Origin: Jiangella alba
Lineage (GTDB): Bacteria; Actinomycetota; Actinomycetes; Jiangellales; Jiangellaceae
Assembly: GCF_900106035.1 (NCBI RefSeq)
Contig: NZ_FNUC01000004.1
Coordinates: 1 to 64,000, forward strand
DNA: 64,000 nucleotides
Direction: 5' to 3'
The position numbers and the translations under genes are program-made. Shown here in pieces: positions 19,870 through 28,189 of this stretch (its first letter is position 1; the number at the start of each line of letters is the position of its first letter). The notes under the pieces are model-generated. The model was not told the DNA's origin and did no database searches. It was given only the letters and a program-made list of their open reading frames with translations.

Positions 19870-20662
19870 GGCCGGTCGAGGACTTGCAGGCGACGTCGGC
19901 GGCGGCGGTGGCGAGCTCGTCGGGGCCGGCCGACTCGGAGGTCCACCAGCGGGGGTCGTCGTTGGCGTCCATGGGCGCGGCGTAGTGGTACCCGGCGCCG
20001 GCCATGCACGCGGACCAGGCGGCGAACGCGTCGAGCACGCGCGGGTCGGCCAGGGCGGCGTGCCAGGCGTCGGCCTGGACGGCGGAGACGAGGTCCTGGC
20101 CCGCCCGCAGCGACGACTCGGACGCGACGGACGCCGCCTGGGCGGCCGCGCCGAGGCAGCCGCCCTCGGGGACGTCGTCGCGGGTGGTGGCGGCGCCGTC
20201 GGCCGTGACGCCGACGAGGACCTCGAGCTCGGCGTCGGTGTGCGCCTCGTAGAACGCGCGCCGCACGTCGGTGGTGGGCGGCGGGTGGTAGCCGTGCTCG
20301 GCGGCGATCTCGGGGTCGGCGACGGCGTAGCGGCGATCGTGCCGGTCGGGACCGTCAGCGGCGGAGCCGAACGGCAGCGGCTCGACGGCCGCGTCGTCGA
20401 GGCCCAGCGCCGAGGCGCACTCACGCACCCGCGCCTCCGCCGCCGACCCGAGCTCGCGCCCCTCCTCGGTGGTGAGCGCGTACGCGTCGAGCGGCAGCGT
20501 CAGCGACGGCCCGGCCGCCGGCGCCGAACCTGCGGCCGGCAACGAACCCGCCACGGCGACCCCGCCGGACGACTGGACGGCGACGTCGGCGGGCGCGGCC
20601 GCGCACCCGGCGACCGGGAGCGCGAGGAGGACGGCGGTACGGACGAGCACACGTGCGGTCAT
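19742..20662 (-). CDS. Hypothetical lipoprotein
   Basis: 306 residues from the ATG at 20662, chosen because it gives a lipoprotein signal (MTARVLVRTAVLLALPVAGC) and has GGGAAAGG upstream; the longer reading to 20800 is not signal-like. An Ala/Gly linker leads to a mostly helical, acidic domain with two well-separated Cys pairs (VRECASALGL, EGGCLGAAA, WSACMAGAGYHY, ADVACKSS). The pattern 'CMxxxGY' with YxxP repeats is seen in secreted actinobacterial proteins of unknown role. It is followed on the same strand (transcription direction) by nothing but the damaged TIGR02206-like gene on the other strand. Confidence 0.75.
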   Translation of the reverse strand: MTARVLVRTAVLLALPVAGCAAAPADVAVQSSGGVAVAGSLPAAGSAPAAGPSLTLPLDAYALTTEEGRELGSAAEARVRECASALGLDDAAVEPLPFGSAADGPDRHDRRYAVADPEIAAEHGYHPPPTTDVRRAFYEAHTDAELEVLVGVTADGAATTRDDVPEGGCLGAAAQAASVASESSLRAGQDLVSAVQADAWHAALADPRVLDAFAAWSACMAGAGYHYAAPMDANDDPRWWTSESAGPDELATAAADVACKSSTGLIPVWSAVEAEHQAALIAGHQSALDDYRALLDAQVSAASTAR

Positions 20663-20687
20663 GCCACGGCCTTTCCCAGGCCACCGG

Positions 20688-21101
20688 TCAGCCGCACACC
20701 AGGGGCTGCTGGTGGCACCAGTTGAAGGATGCGTTGTCGTTGTAGGTGTCGCCGAGATTCCGGGCGGACAGCGGCGGCACGTCGTCAGCCGGGCCAGCAT
20801 AACCAGAATTGAAGTAGACGCGCGCGGTGAAATAGCCGTCGCGATTCGTGGCCGACGCGGCGTTGTTCTTCACCGGCCGGCCGGCGCCGGCGCCGGATCC
20901 GAGGAAGCGATAGGGCGCGAAGTCGCTGACCCGGTAGCGGAAGTCGTGCAGCGCGCCGGCCTGCCCGGAGTTGTAGTGCAGGCACAGTTCGAGGCCCTGG
21001 CAGGCGGCGTCGTGCTCGGCGGCGGAGGCCGTCGAGGAAGCGCCCGTGACCAGCACACTCGTCAGGATGGCGGCGGCGGCCAGGCGGCGGATCGGCGTCA
21101 C
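20688..21101 (-). CDS. Secreted peptidase inhibitor I36-like protein
   Basis: 137 residues from a GTG at 21101 with GGAGGT 7 bases upstream. Sec signal VTPIRRLAAAAILTSVLVTG.. ends near STASAAEH. The mature part has the I36 (SMPI-like) signature of a Cys pair around a small beta strand: CQGLELCLHYNSGQAG, followed by an F/Y-rich crystallin-like repeat (FRYRVSDFAPYRF) and a closing pair in NWCHQQPLVCG. Members of the family are small secreted inhibitors of metalloproteases or of unknown target. The assignment rests on pattern only. Next gene downstream on the strand is the lipoprotein at 19742-20662, 25 bases away. Confidence 0.65.
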   Translation of the reverse strand: MTPIRRLAAAAILTSVLVTGASSTASAAEHDAACQGLELCLHYNSGQAGALHDFRYRVSDFAPYRFLGSGAGAGRPVKNNAASATNRDGYFTARVYFNSGYAGPADDVPPLSARNLGDTYNDNASFNWCHQQPLVCG

Positions 21102-21154
21102 GCGCGGACCTCCAGTTCGACTCGGCTGCCTCGCCACCCTAACGGATGCCGGTA

Positions 21155-21511
21155 TCAGCTCCAGAAGACGGCGATCACGACATTCGCGGCAGTCAGCCCG
21201 AACAGGGCGAAGAACAGCCCGTCGGCAATGGCGGTGCGTTTGCGCTGGGCGAAGCACAAGGCGGTGATGATCAGCACGATGACCAGTTTCACGCCGATCT
21301 TCGCGTTGTCGACGTCCTTGTCGAGGGAGTCGATGGCGGACGCCATGCCGACCATCGCGACACCGGTGACGAGCTGCGTCAGCGCGCCGTGCAGCATGGC
21401 CATGTTGACGACCCGGCCGCCGCGCGCGCTCAGCTGCACCATGATGCCGCCGAGCAGGCTGGCCAGGCCGAAGAAGTGCAGCACGAGCACGAGGTCGTAG
21501 ACGAACTCCAT
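21155..21511 (-). CDS. Small integral membrane protein
   Basis: 118 residues from ATG 21511 (GAAGGGTG upstream). Four hydrophobic segments, of which the first (FVYDLVLVLHFFGLASLLGG) carries a His that is conserved in many CopD/DUF2269-like four-helix proteins; the second contains MLHGALTQLVTGVAM and the last two KLVIVLIITALCF and ALFGLTAANVVIAVF. No enzyme motif. The layout resembles the larger protein at 42869-43456, so both may be members of the same broad membrane family, but I cannot name it with certainty. Confidence 0.65.
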   Translation of the reverse strand: MEFVYDLVLVLHFFGLASLLGGIMVQLSARGGRVVNMAMLHGALTQLVTGVAMVGMASAIDSLDKDVDNAKIGVKLVIVLIITALCFAQRKRTAIADGLFFALFGLTAANVVIAVFWS

Positions 21512-21520
21512 GATCACCCT

Positions 21521-21539
21521 TCCCGCGGACAACGCGGGA
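21521..21539 (-). terminator. Short GC hairpin downstream of the two-component regulator gene
   Basis: TCCCGCG-GACAA-CGCGGGA forms a 7-bp stem in the 67 bp between the LuxR regulator stop (21579) and the small membrane gene start (21511). It lacks a T tract, so termination is uncertain. Confidence 0.35.
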
Positions 21540-21578
21540 GCAGCCTACTACGCCGTGTCGTACTTCAGGACCACCGGG

Positions 21579-22262
21579 TCAGACGAGCCGCCGGTCCGTG
21601 GCCCACCGGGTCAGCTCGTACCGGTTCGACAGCTGCAGCTTGCGCAGGACGGCGGACACGTGCGTCTCGACCGTCTTGACCGAGATGAACAGCTCTTTGG
21701 CGATCTCCTTGTACGCGTAGCCGCGGGCGATCAGCCGCAGCACCTCGCGCTCGCGCTGGGTGAGGCGGTCGAGGTCGTCGTCGACGGACGGCGCCTCGGT
21801 GCCGGCGAAGGCGTCGAGCACGAACCCGGCCAGCCGAGGCGAGAAGACGGCGTCGCCGTCGGCCACGCGGCCGATGGCGGACACGAGGTCGTCGCCGGTG
21901 ATGGACTTGGTGACGTAGCCGCGCGCGCCGGCCCGGATGGTGCCGATGACGTCCTCGGCGGCGTCGGACACCGACAGCGCCAGGAACCGCACGCCGGGCT
22001 CCTTGGGGTGCACCTGGCGGATGACCTCGCCGCCACCGCCCCCGGGCAGGTGGACGTCGAGCAGCACGACCTCGGGCTTGGTGCGCAGCACGACGGCGAC
22101 GGCCTCGGCGGTGTCGGCCGCCTCGCCCACGACGTCGACGGTCGGCGCCTGGGCCAGCTCGGCGCGGACGCCCGTGCGGAACATGGCGTGGTCGTCGACG
22201 AGGACGACCGTCACCGGGCCGGCGTCGGCGGGCCTGGTCTCGTCTGGCTTGGTCTCGCTCAC
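21579..22262 (-). CDS. LuxR-family response regulator (partner of PspC-domain histidine kinase)
   Basis: 227 residues of NarL/FixJ layout. The receiver domain has VVLVDDHAMFRTGV and the phosphoacceptor Asp69 in VVLLDVHLP, with Thr/Ser and Lys positions LALSVSD and VTKSITGDDL. The C-terminal LuxR HTH runs LTQREREVLRLIARGYAYKEIAKEL.. with the DNA-recognition helix in VKTVETHVSAVLRKL. Its GTG start overlaps the kinase stop (GTGA, 22259-22262), so both are co-translated. Likely targets are the divergent PspC gene and its own operon, where two palindromes lie. Confidence 0.93.
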   Translation of the reverse strand: MSETKPDETRPADAGPVTVVLVDDHAMFRTGVRAELAQAPTVDVVGEAADTAEAVAVVLRTKPEVVLLDVHLPGGGGGEVIRQVHPKEPGVRFLALSVSDAAEDVIGTIRAGARGYVTKSITGDDLVSAIGRVADGDAVFSPRLAGFVLDAFAGTEAPSVDDDLDRLTQREREVLRLIARGYAYKEIAKELFISVKTVETHVSAVLRKLQLSNRYELTRWATDRRLV

Positions 22263-23818
22263 GAGCTTCTCCTGGTCGACAGTCGGACTTCGGTGCCTTC
22301 ACCGGGCGCGGACCGGATGGTGGCCTCACCGCCGTGCCGCTCCATGCGCCCGATGACCGAGCGTCGCACACCCAGCCGGTCCTCGGGCACGGAGTCGGGG
22401 TCGAACCCGGCGCCGCGGTCGCGGACGAACACCTCGACGCCGTCGTCGCCGGCCTCGACGAAGATGTCGATCTTGTCGGCGCCGGAGTGCTTGGCGGCGT
22501 TGACGGTGGCCTCGCGGGCGGCCTTGAGGATGGCCCGCGCGGGGTCGTCGATCTCGGCGTCGCCGACGGTGACCACCTCGACCGGCGTGCCGAACGCGTC
22601 CTCGACCTCGGCGGCCATCTTCGTCAGCGCGGCCGCCAGGGAGGAGCCGTCGTCGACGAGGTCGCTGTAGAGCCAGCCGCGGAGGTCGCGCTCCTGGCTG
22701 CGGGCCAGCCGGACGACGGCGCGGGGGTCGTTGGCCTGCTTCTGGATCAGCGCGAGCGTCTGCAGCACGGAGTCGTGCAGGTGGGATGCCATGTCGGCGC
22801 GTTCCTGCGACACGATGCGGGCGCGCCGCTCGCTCTCGAGGTTGCGCCACAGCTTCCACAGCCACGGCCCGGCGATGAGCCCGATGCCGACCAGGATGAC
22901 CAGCACGCCGCCGAGGGCGTCCATGGTGGCGTCGAACTGGCCCTGCCCGACGAGGAACACGACGACGCCGGCCACGACGACACCGGCGCCGGCCACGACC
23001 CGCATGCCGGCGATCCAGCCGCCCTTGCCGGTCAGCGCGGCCAGCCACGGCAGCCGCGGCGAGATGGCCGACAGCCGGCTGCGCTCCTGCTCGTCGGCGG
23101 CCCGCCACACCAGCGTCAGGCCGGCGGCGGCCAGCAGCAGCGGGAAGAAGACGGCCGGGCTGACGCCGAGCGGGGTCTGCTGGACCAGCAGCCACACCCC
23201 GGCGCCGAGGACGACCAACGCCGCCAGCTGGCCGAGGTCGCCGGTGCGCTGGACGAGCGTGCGGCGGCGGCGCTTGCCGGTGCGGGTGGCGGCGGCGAGG
23301 CCGGCCGGCGCGTTCGCCTCCTCGGCCTCGCGCTGCACCGTCTGGTCGAGCGGGGTGAAGATCCACAGCGCGAGGTAGAGCACGATGCCGAACCCGGAGA
23401 CGGCGCTGAGCAGGCTGAACGCGACTCTGACGGCGAGCGGCTGCACCTTGAACTGCGCGGCCAGCGCCACGGCGACGCCGGCGACCATGCGGCCGTCGGA
23501 GTGGCGGACGAACTTGGGCGGCGCGCCGGTGTCGTCGGCGGCGTCGGGCTCGCGCGCGCCCGCGCGCCCGGCCTGCGGCGGCTCGCCGGGCGGCAGCTCG
23601 CGCGGCCTGCGCTCGGTGGCCGCGGCGGCCTCGGACTCGGGCTCGGGGTCGGCTCCGACGGGCTCGGCGGGCGCCGCGGCGGCCTCGTCGGCCGCGGAGA
23701 CGGCGTTGTCGGGCGCCTCGACGGGGTCGTCGCCGGCCTCGTCGGGGCGCACCGAACCGCGCGCTGCCGGCCCGGCAGCACGTGGCGTCGGCACAGTGCT
23801 CATGACATCGATGGTCAC
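22259..23818 (-). CDS. Membrane histidine kinase with N-terminal PspC domain (HisKA_3 type)
   Basis: 519 residues. An acidic, Ala/Pro-rich N-terminus of about 95 residues precedes a PspC domain (FVRHSDGRMVAGVAVALAAQ, then VLYLALWIFTPLD), several more membrane helices to about residue 300, and a HisKA_3 domain whose phosphorylated His lies in MASHLHDSVLQTL near residue 343. The ATPase domain has EATVNAAKHSGA (N box) and RDRGAGFDPDSV (G1). The annotated GTG at 23818 gives MTIDVMS; the ATG at 23803 is also possible and neither has a clear ribosome site. Predicted to sense envelope or membrane stress. Confidence 0.9.
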   Translation of the reverse strand: MTIDVMSTVPTPRAAGPAARGSVRPDEAGDDPVEAPDNAVSAADEAAAAPAEPVGADPEPESEAAAATERRPRELPPGEPPQAGRAGAREPDAADDTGAPPKFVRHSDGRMVAGVAVALAAQFKVQPLAVRVAFSLLSAVSGFGIVLYLALWIFTPLDQTVQREAEEANAPAGLAAATRTGKRRRRTLVQRTGDLGQLAALVVLGAGVWLLVQQTPLGVSPAVFFPLLLAAAGLTLVWRAADEQERSRLSAISPRLPWLAALTGKGGWIAGMRVVAGAGVVVAGVVVFLVGQGQFDATMDALGGVLVILVGIGLIAGPWLWKLWRNLESERRARIVSQERADMASHLHDSVLQTLALIQKQANDPRAVVRLARSQERDLRGWLYSDLVDDGSSLAAALTKMAAEVEDAFGTPVEVVTVGDAEIDDPARAILKAAREATVNAAKHSGADKIDIFVEAGDDGVEVFVRDRGAGFDPDSVPEDRLGVRRSVIGRMERHGGEATIRSAPGEGTEVRLSTRRSS

Positions 23819-23885
23819 ACGCGCGAGCGCGCGCCGCCATGAGGGACCTCCCGGAGATCCGGGCTCGGGGACCGTTCCGGGTCAT

Positions 23886-23927
23886 CCCCGATGCATTCGG
23901 GGTCGTCTTCTCGGCATCATCGATGCC
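23886..23927. promoter_or_regulatory. Two palindromes between divergent PspC kinase and PspC membrane genes
   Basis: CCCCGATGCATTCGGGG (23886-23902, one mismatch pair) and GGCATC-ATC-GATGCC (23913-23927, perfect), the latter ending at the ATG of the PspC gene. They lie in the 109 bp divergent promoter region and are candidate sites for the LuxR-type regulator. Confidence 0.45.
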
Positions 23928-25217
23928 ATGAGTGATGTGCCTCCTGCCTCCCCCGCCACGGGCGCCGGGCCGAGCGTCTCGGACGAGTTCCGCTTGCTGC
24001 GCCGCAGCCGGTCCGACCGGGTCGTCGCCGGCGTGCTCGGCGGGCTGGGCCGGCGGCTCGGCATCGACCCCGTCGTGCTCCGCGTCGCGACCGTCGTCCT
24101 CGCCATCTTCGGCGGCGTCGGCGTGCTGCTGTACGCCATCGGCTGGCTGGTGGTCCCGGCCGAGGACGAGGAGCGCTCGATCCTCGACCAGGCGCTCGGG
24201 CGTGGCGAGTACCGCCGCTCGGGCACCGTCCCGCTGGCGCTGCTGCTGGGCGGCGTCGGCCTGATCGCCGGCATCGGCATCATCGCCGGCACGTGGGACG
24301 GCGGCGTGCTGCTCCTGCTCGCCGTCATGGGCGTGTACCTGCTGTTGCGCCGCCGCGCCGACGACGAGCAGGCCGGCGACGGCTACCCGCAGGAGGCCGG
24401 GTTCGGCTCGTACGTCTACGACCCCACCCTCGCCGCCGACGCGGGCACCGCGAGCGCCACCACCTCGGCGGCCACGACGCCCGGCCCCGTCACGACGCCC
24501 GCCGGCCCGACCGGCCCCACCAGCGGCTGGCCGGAAGGCCCCGACTGGGGTCCGCCGCCCGAGCCGCCCGCCGCCGCGCCGCCGCCCCCGCCTGAGAAGC
24601 CGGCCAAGCAGCGCTCGGCGCTCGGCCTGATCACGTTCTGCCTCGCGCTGGTGTCGGTCGGCGTGCTCGCCGTCAACGACGCCACCTGGGCGGTGTACCC
24701 GCCGGCGCTGTACGTCGCGGTGCCGCTGGGCATCGTCGCCGTGGGCCTGCTGGTCGGCACCTGGTACGGGCGGTCGCGCGGCCTGATCGTGCTGGGGTTC
24801 CTGCTGGCGATCGCGCTGATCCCGGCCACCTGGCTGTCGCAGTGGAACTGGACCGACGTCGGCGACGCCACCTACCGCTACACCACGGTGAGCCAGGTGC
24901 CCGCCGACAAGCAGGAGCACGGCGCCGGTTCCGTCACCTACGACCTGTCCGCTCTCACCCTCACCGACGACCAGACGACGCGCCTGGACGTCTCGCAGGG
25001 CATCGGTGAGCTGACGATCATCCTGCCGCCGAACGCCGACGTCACGGTCGAGCGGGCCGAGGTCGGCGCCGGCGACCTCATCGTCTTCGACGAGTCGCGC
25101 GACGGCGCCGGTCCGACGATCACCGACCTCGTCGACAACGGCGCCGACGGCCCCGGCGGCGGCCGCATCGTCATCAACGCCGAGATCGGCGCTGGCGAGC
25201 TGGAGGTGACCCGATGA
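23928..25217 (+). CDS. PspC-domain membrane protein (EsrI-like)
   Basis: 429 residues. PspC domain at about residues 20-90 (LLRRSRSDRVVAGVLGGLGR, IGWLVVPAEDEERS), then two helices, a long Pro/Ala/Gly linker around residues 165-225, four more hydrophobic segments to about residue 310, and a soluble C-terminal domain with beta-strand repeats (TTRLDVSQGIGELTIILPP, AEIGAGELEVTR) resembling the LiaF/DUF2154-like C-terminal domain. Divergent from a PspC-domain kinase and LuxR regulator, the order reported for the EsrISR envelope-stress module of Corynebacterium glutamicum, where the PspC protein inhibits the kinase. The role here is inferred. Confidence 0.85.
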   Translation: MSDVPPASPATGAGPSVSDEFRLLRRSRSDRVVAGVLGGLGRRLGIDPVVLRVATVVLAIFGGVGVLLYAIGWLVVPAEDEERSILDQALGRGEYRRSGTVPLALLLGGVGLIAGIGIIAGTWDGGVLLLLAVMGVYLLLRRRADDEQAGDGYPQEAGFGSYVYDPTLAADAGTASATTSAATTPGPVTTPAGPTGPTSGWPEGPDWGPPPEPPAAAPPPPPEKPAKQRSALGLITFCLALVSVGVLAVNDATWAVYPPALYVAVPLGIVAVGLLVGTWYGRSRGLIVLGFLLAIALIPATWLSQWNWTDVGDATYRYTTVSQVPADKQEHGAGSVTYDLSALTLTDDQTTRLDVSQGIGELTIILPPNADVTVERAEVGAGDLIVFDESRDGAGPTITDLVDNGADGPGGGRIVINAEIGAGELEVTR

Positions 25218-25420
25218 GGCGCCACGACACCGACGTCGTCTCCCTGATCTTCGGACTTCTCTTCCTTGGAGTGAGCGCCATGTGGCCGTTCGTGCACTAC
25301 GACGTGCTGGGCTTGTCCGGCCTCGAGGTCGCCATGCCGGTACTGCTGGTCTCGATCGGCCTCGCCGGGCTGCTGGCGTCGCTGAGCAAGCTGCGCCGCG
25401 AGCGCGATCCGAAGGCCTGA
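25214..25420 (+). CDS. Small two-helix membrane protein, coupled to PspC gene
   Basis: 68 residues with two strong hydrophobic segments (VVSLIFGLLFLGVSAMWPF and AMPVLLVSIGLAGLLASL) and a basic end (KLRRERDPKA). Its ATG overlaps the PspC stop (ATGA, 25214-25217), so it is translationally coupled and probably works with that protein. No named family. Its 3' 124 bp overlap the end of the convergent GDPD frame on the other strand; the clean membrane pattern supports this gene as real. Confidence 0.75.
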   Translation: MRRHDTDVVSLIFGLLFLGVSAMWPFVHYDVLGLSGLEVAMPVLLVSIGLAGLLASLSKLRRERDPKA

Positions 25421-26427
25421 TCCATGGCCCGCACCGCGGTGTCGGGGTGGTCGGTGACGACGCCGTCCACCCCGGCGCCGAAGAACACCCGGTACTCCCC
25501 CAGCGCGTCGCCGTGGCCGGCCGCCTCCCGGCCGCGGCGCCGGTCGGCCGGCAGGAACGAGTTCTCGTTCCGGAACGTCCAGGCGTGCACCGCCATGCCG
25601 AGGTCGTGCGCGTCGGACACCAGCCGGCCCGGATGGCCCAGCCGCCCCTCCGGGTCGCGCGGCACCACCAGCGACCGGTGCGCCCCCAGCACCGTCGCGT
25701 ACGAGGCCACCTCGCGCAGCCCGGTCGGGGTGAGCAGGTCGACGAACCGGCGGCCGTCGCCGGCGCGCTCCCAGTCGAACGGCCGGCCCGTGCTGTCGAC
25801 CAGCTGCGCCAGCGGCACCGACGTGCGCGCGGCCAGCCGCCGCAGCACCGACGGCTCGTAGCACTGGACGAGGACGGGGACGCCGGCGCGCTCCAGCCGG
25901 AACCCCAGCAGCGCAGCCATCAGCGCGTCCTCCGCCGACAGCCCCCGCTCGGCGTAGTAGGTGGGGTGTTTGAGCTCCGGGCACAGGCCGACCGGACGGC
26001 CGCGGCGGCGGCCGCCCTCGACCGCCAGCGTGATGATCTCGTCGAACGTCGGCACCCGTAGCCGGCCGTCGTAGGCCTGGTTGGCCGGGCGCAGCTCGGG
26101 GATCCGCTCGCGCGCGTACAGCGACCTGACCTCGTCGAGCGTGAAGTCGTCGACGAACCAGCCGGTCAGCTCGCGGCCGTCGACCAGCCCGCGGCGGCGC
26201 CGGTGCGCGAACTCCGGCCGCTCGGCGACGTCGGTGGACGCGGACAGCTCGGCGTCGTGCCGGGCGACCAGGACGCCGTCGCGGGTGAGCTGGAGGTCGG
26301 TCGCGAGGTAGTCGGCGCCGAGGTCGACGGCGAGCTGGTAGCCGGCCAGCGTGTGCTCCGGCCGGTAACCGCACGCGCCACGGTGCGCGACGACGAGGGG
26401 CCGTTGCAGCCCGAACGGGTCCGACAT
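25297..26427 (-). CDS. Glycerophosphodiester phosphodiesterase (GlpQ-like)
   Basis: 376 residues. GDPD TIM-barrel motifs: VVAHRGACGYRPEHTLAGY near the N-terminus (catalytic His-Arg and metal Glu), DYLATDLQLTRDGVLVARHDAEL with the second catalytic His, and CPELKHPTYY and GVVTDHPDTAV at the far end of the barrel. It hydrolyses glycerophosphodiesters to glycerol-3-phosphate and an alcohol. No signal peptide, so probably cytosolic. The conserved domain ends near the residue for TDHPDTAVRAM; the last 40 or so residues (Ser/Arg-rich) lie antisense to the small membrane gene at 25214-25420 and may be an unselected tail. Confidence 0.88.
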   Translation of the reverse strand: MSDPFGLQRPLVVAHRGACGYRPEHTLAGYQLAVDLGADYLATDLQLTRDGVLVARHDAELSASTDVAERPEFAHRRRRGLVDGRELTGWFVDDFTLDEVRSLYARERIPELRPANQAYDGRLRVPTFDEIITLAVEGGRRRGRPVGLCPELKHPTYYAERGLSAEDALMAALLGFRLERAGVPVLVQCYEPSVLRRLAARTSVPLAQLVDSTGRPFDWERAGDGRRFVDLLTPTGLREVASYATVLGAHRSLVVPRDPEGRLGHPGRLVSDAHDLGMAVHAWTFRNENSFLPADRRRGREAAGHGDALGEYRVFFGAGVDGVVTDHPDTAVRAMDQAFGSRSRRSLLSDASSPARPIETSSTGMATSRPDKPSTS

Positions 26428-26477
26428 GCGGTCAGGCTAGGGACCGACCGTGTCCCGCCGACCACGCCGATTCGAAC

Positions 26478-26497
26478 TGGGCATGACGTGCTGCCCA
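26478..26497 (-). terminator. Weak hairpin downstream of guaA
   Basis: TGGGCA (26478-26483) pairs with TGCCCA (26492-26497) over an 8-base loop, 24 bases after the guaA stop. No T tract. Confidence 0.25.
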
Positions 26498-26520
26498 ACG
26501 CACGCGCACAATCGGGCGGA

Positions 26521-28095
26521 TCACTCCCACTCGATGGTGCCCGGCGGCTTGCTGGTGACGTCGAGCACGACGCGGTTGACCTCGCGCACCTCGTTGGTGA
26601 TGCGGGTGGAGATGCGCTCGAGGACCTCGTACGGCAGCCGTGACCAGTCCGCCGTCATGGCGTCCTCGCTGGACACCGGGCGCAGCACGATGGGGTGGCC
26701 GTAGGTGCGGCCGTCGCCCTGCACGCCGACCGACCGGACGTCGGCCAACAGCACCACCGGGAACTGCCAGACCTCGCGGTCGAGGCCGGCCGCGGTCAGC
26801 TCGGCGCGGGCGATGGCGTCGGCTCGGCGCAGGATGGCCAGCCGCTCGGAGTCGACGGCGCCGACGATGCGGATGGCCAGGCCCGGGCCGGGGAACGGCT
26901 GGCGCCAGACCATCTCGGCCGGCAGCCCCAGCTCTTCGCCGACGGCGCGGACCTCGTCCTTGAACAGGGTGCGCAGCGGCTCGATGAGGGTGAACTGGAG
27001 GTCGTCGGGCAGCCCGCCGACGTTGTGGTGGCTCTTGATGTTCGCGGTGCCCTCGCCGCCGCCGGACTCGACGACGTCGGGGTAGAGCGTGCCCTGGACA
27101 AGAAATTCAACGGGCTCGACACCATCTTCGCCCGCGGCGGCGACGATGTCGCGCGCGGCGGTCTCGAACACCCGGATGAACTCGCGGCCGATGATCTTGC
27201 GCTTCTCCTCCGGGTCCTCGACGCCCTTGAGCTGGGTGAGGAAGCGGTCGGCGGCGTCGACCACGTGGAGGTCGACGCCGGTGGCGGCGACGTAGTCGCG
27301 CTCGACCTGCTCGGTCTCGCCCTGGCGCATCAGCCCGTGGTCGACGTAGACGCAGGTCAGCTGGGCGCCGACGGCCTTCTGGACCAGCGCCGCGGCCACC
27401 GCGGAGTCGACGCCGCCGGACAGCGCGCAGATGACCCGCTTGGCGCCGACCTGCGCGCGCACCGCCGTCACCGTCTCGTCGACGATGTTCGCCATGGTCC
27501 AGGTGGGCCGGGCGCCGGCGATCTCGTACAGGAAGTGCTGCAGCACGGCCTGGCCGTGCTCGGAGTGCAGCACCTCGGGGTGCCACTGCACGCCGGCCAG
27601 CCCGCGCGCGGTGTCCTCGAACGCCGCGACCGGGGTGTCGGGCGTGCCTGCCAGCACGGCGAACCCGGCCGGCGCGGCGGTGACGGAGTCGCCGTGGCTC
27701 ATCCAGACCTTCGTGCCGGTGTCGACGCCCTGCAGCAGGGTGCCCTCGGCCTGCACGGCGAGGTCGGTGCGGCCGAACTCGGACCGCCCGGTGTGCGCGA
27801 CGGTGCCGCCGAGCGCGCGTGCCATGGCCTGGAAGCCGTAGCAGATGCCGAACGCGGGGACCCCGGCCTGGAAGAGCGCGGGATCGACGGCCGGCGCGCC
27901 CTCGGCGTACACGCTGGACGGCCCGCCGGACAGGATGATCGCCTTCGGGTTCTTCGCCAGCATCGCCGCCACCGGCATGGTGTGCGGGACGATCTCGGAG
28001 TAGACCCGCGCCTCACGGACGCGCCGCGCGATCAGCTGGGCGTACTGGGCGCCGAAGTCGACGACGAGAACGGTGTCATGGGAGGTCTCGGCCAC
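26521..28095 (-). CDS. guaA: GMP synthase (glutamine-hydrolysing)
   Basis: 524 residues from a GTG at 28095 ([21 protein letters not shown]), which matches the usual N-terminus; a longer in-frame reading to 28335 would run into the next gene's promoter. Class I amidotransferase domain with the nucleophile in [12 protein letters not shown] and the His-x-Glu of [11 protein letters not shown], then an ATP pyrophosphatase domain with the PP loop [12 protein letters not shown] and the C-terminal dimerisation domain ending KPPGTIEWE. Converts XMP to GMP using glutamine and ATP. GuaB and GuaB3 lie about 10-15 kb away on the same strand. Confidence 0.96.
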   Translation of the reverse strand: MAETSHDTVLVVDFGAQYAQLIARRVREARVYSEIVPHTMPVAAMLAKNPKAIILSGGPSSVYAEGAPAVDPALFQAGVPAFGICYGFQAMARALGGTVAHTGRSEFGRTDLAVQAEGTLLQGVDTGTKVWMSHGDSVTAAPAGFAVLAGTPDTPVAAFEDTARGLAGVQWHPEVLHSEHGQAVLQHFLYEIAGARPTWTMANIVDETVTAVRAQVGAKRVICALSGGVDSAVAAALVQKAVGAQLTCVYVDHGLMRQGETEQVERDYVAATGVDLHVVDAADRFLTQLKGVEDPEEKRKIIGREFIRVFETAARDIVAAAGEDGVEPVEFLVQGTLYPDVVESGGGEGTANIKSHHNVGGLPDDLQFTLIEPLRTLFKDEVRAVGEELGLPAEMVWRQPFPGPGLAIRIVGAVDSERLAILRRADAIARAELTAAGLDREVWQFPVVLLADVRSVGVQGDGRTYGHPIVLRPVSSEDAMTADWSRLPYEVLERISTRITNEVREVNRVVLDVTSKPPGTIEWE

Positions 28096-28189
28096 CCACC
28101 GAGCGTAGTGCAGACCCTTGGCAGGATGCCGCCCCCTCCAGTAGGGTCGCGAGGCGTAATTACGGTCCAGCCCGTAACTCGGAGGTTCG

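Noticed and set aside
26465-26480. GATTCGAAC, which looks like a reversed tRNA T-loop
   Set aside because: The surrounding bases do not form a T-stem or acceptor stem on the minus strand, so it is chance.
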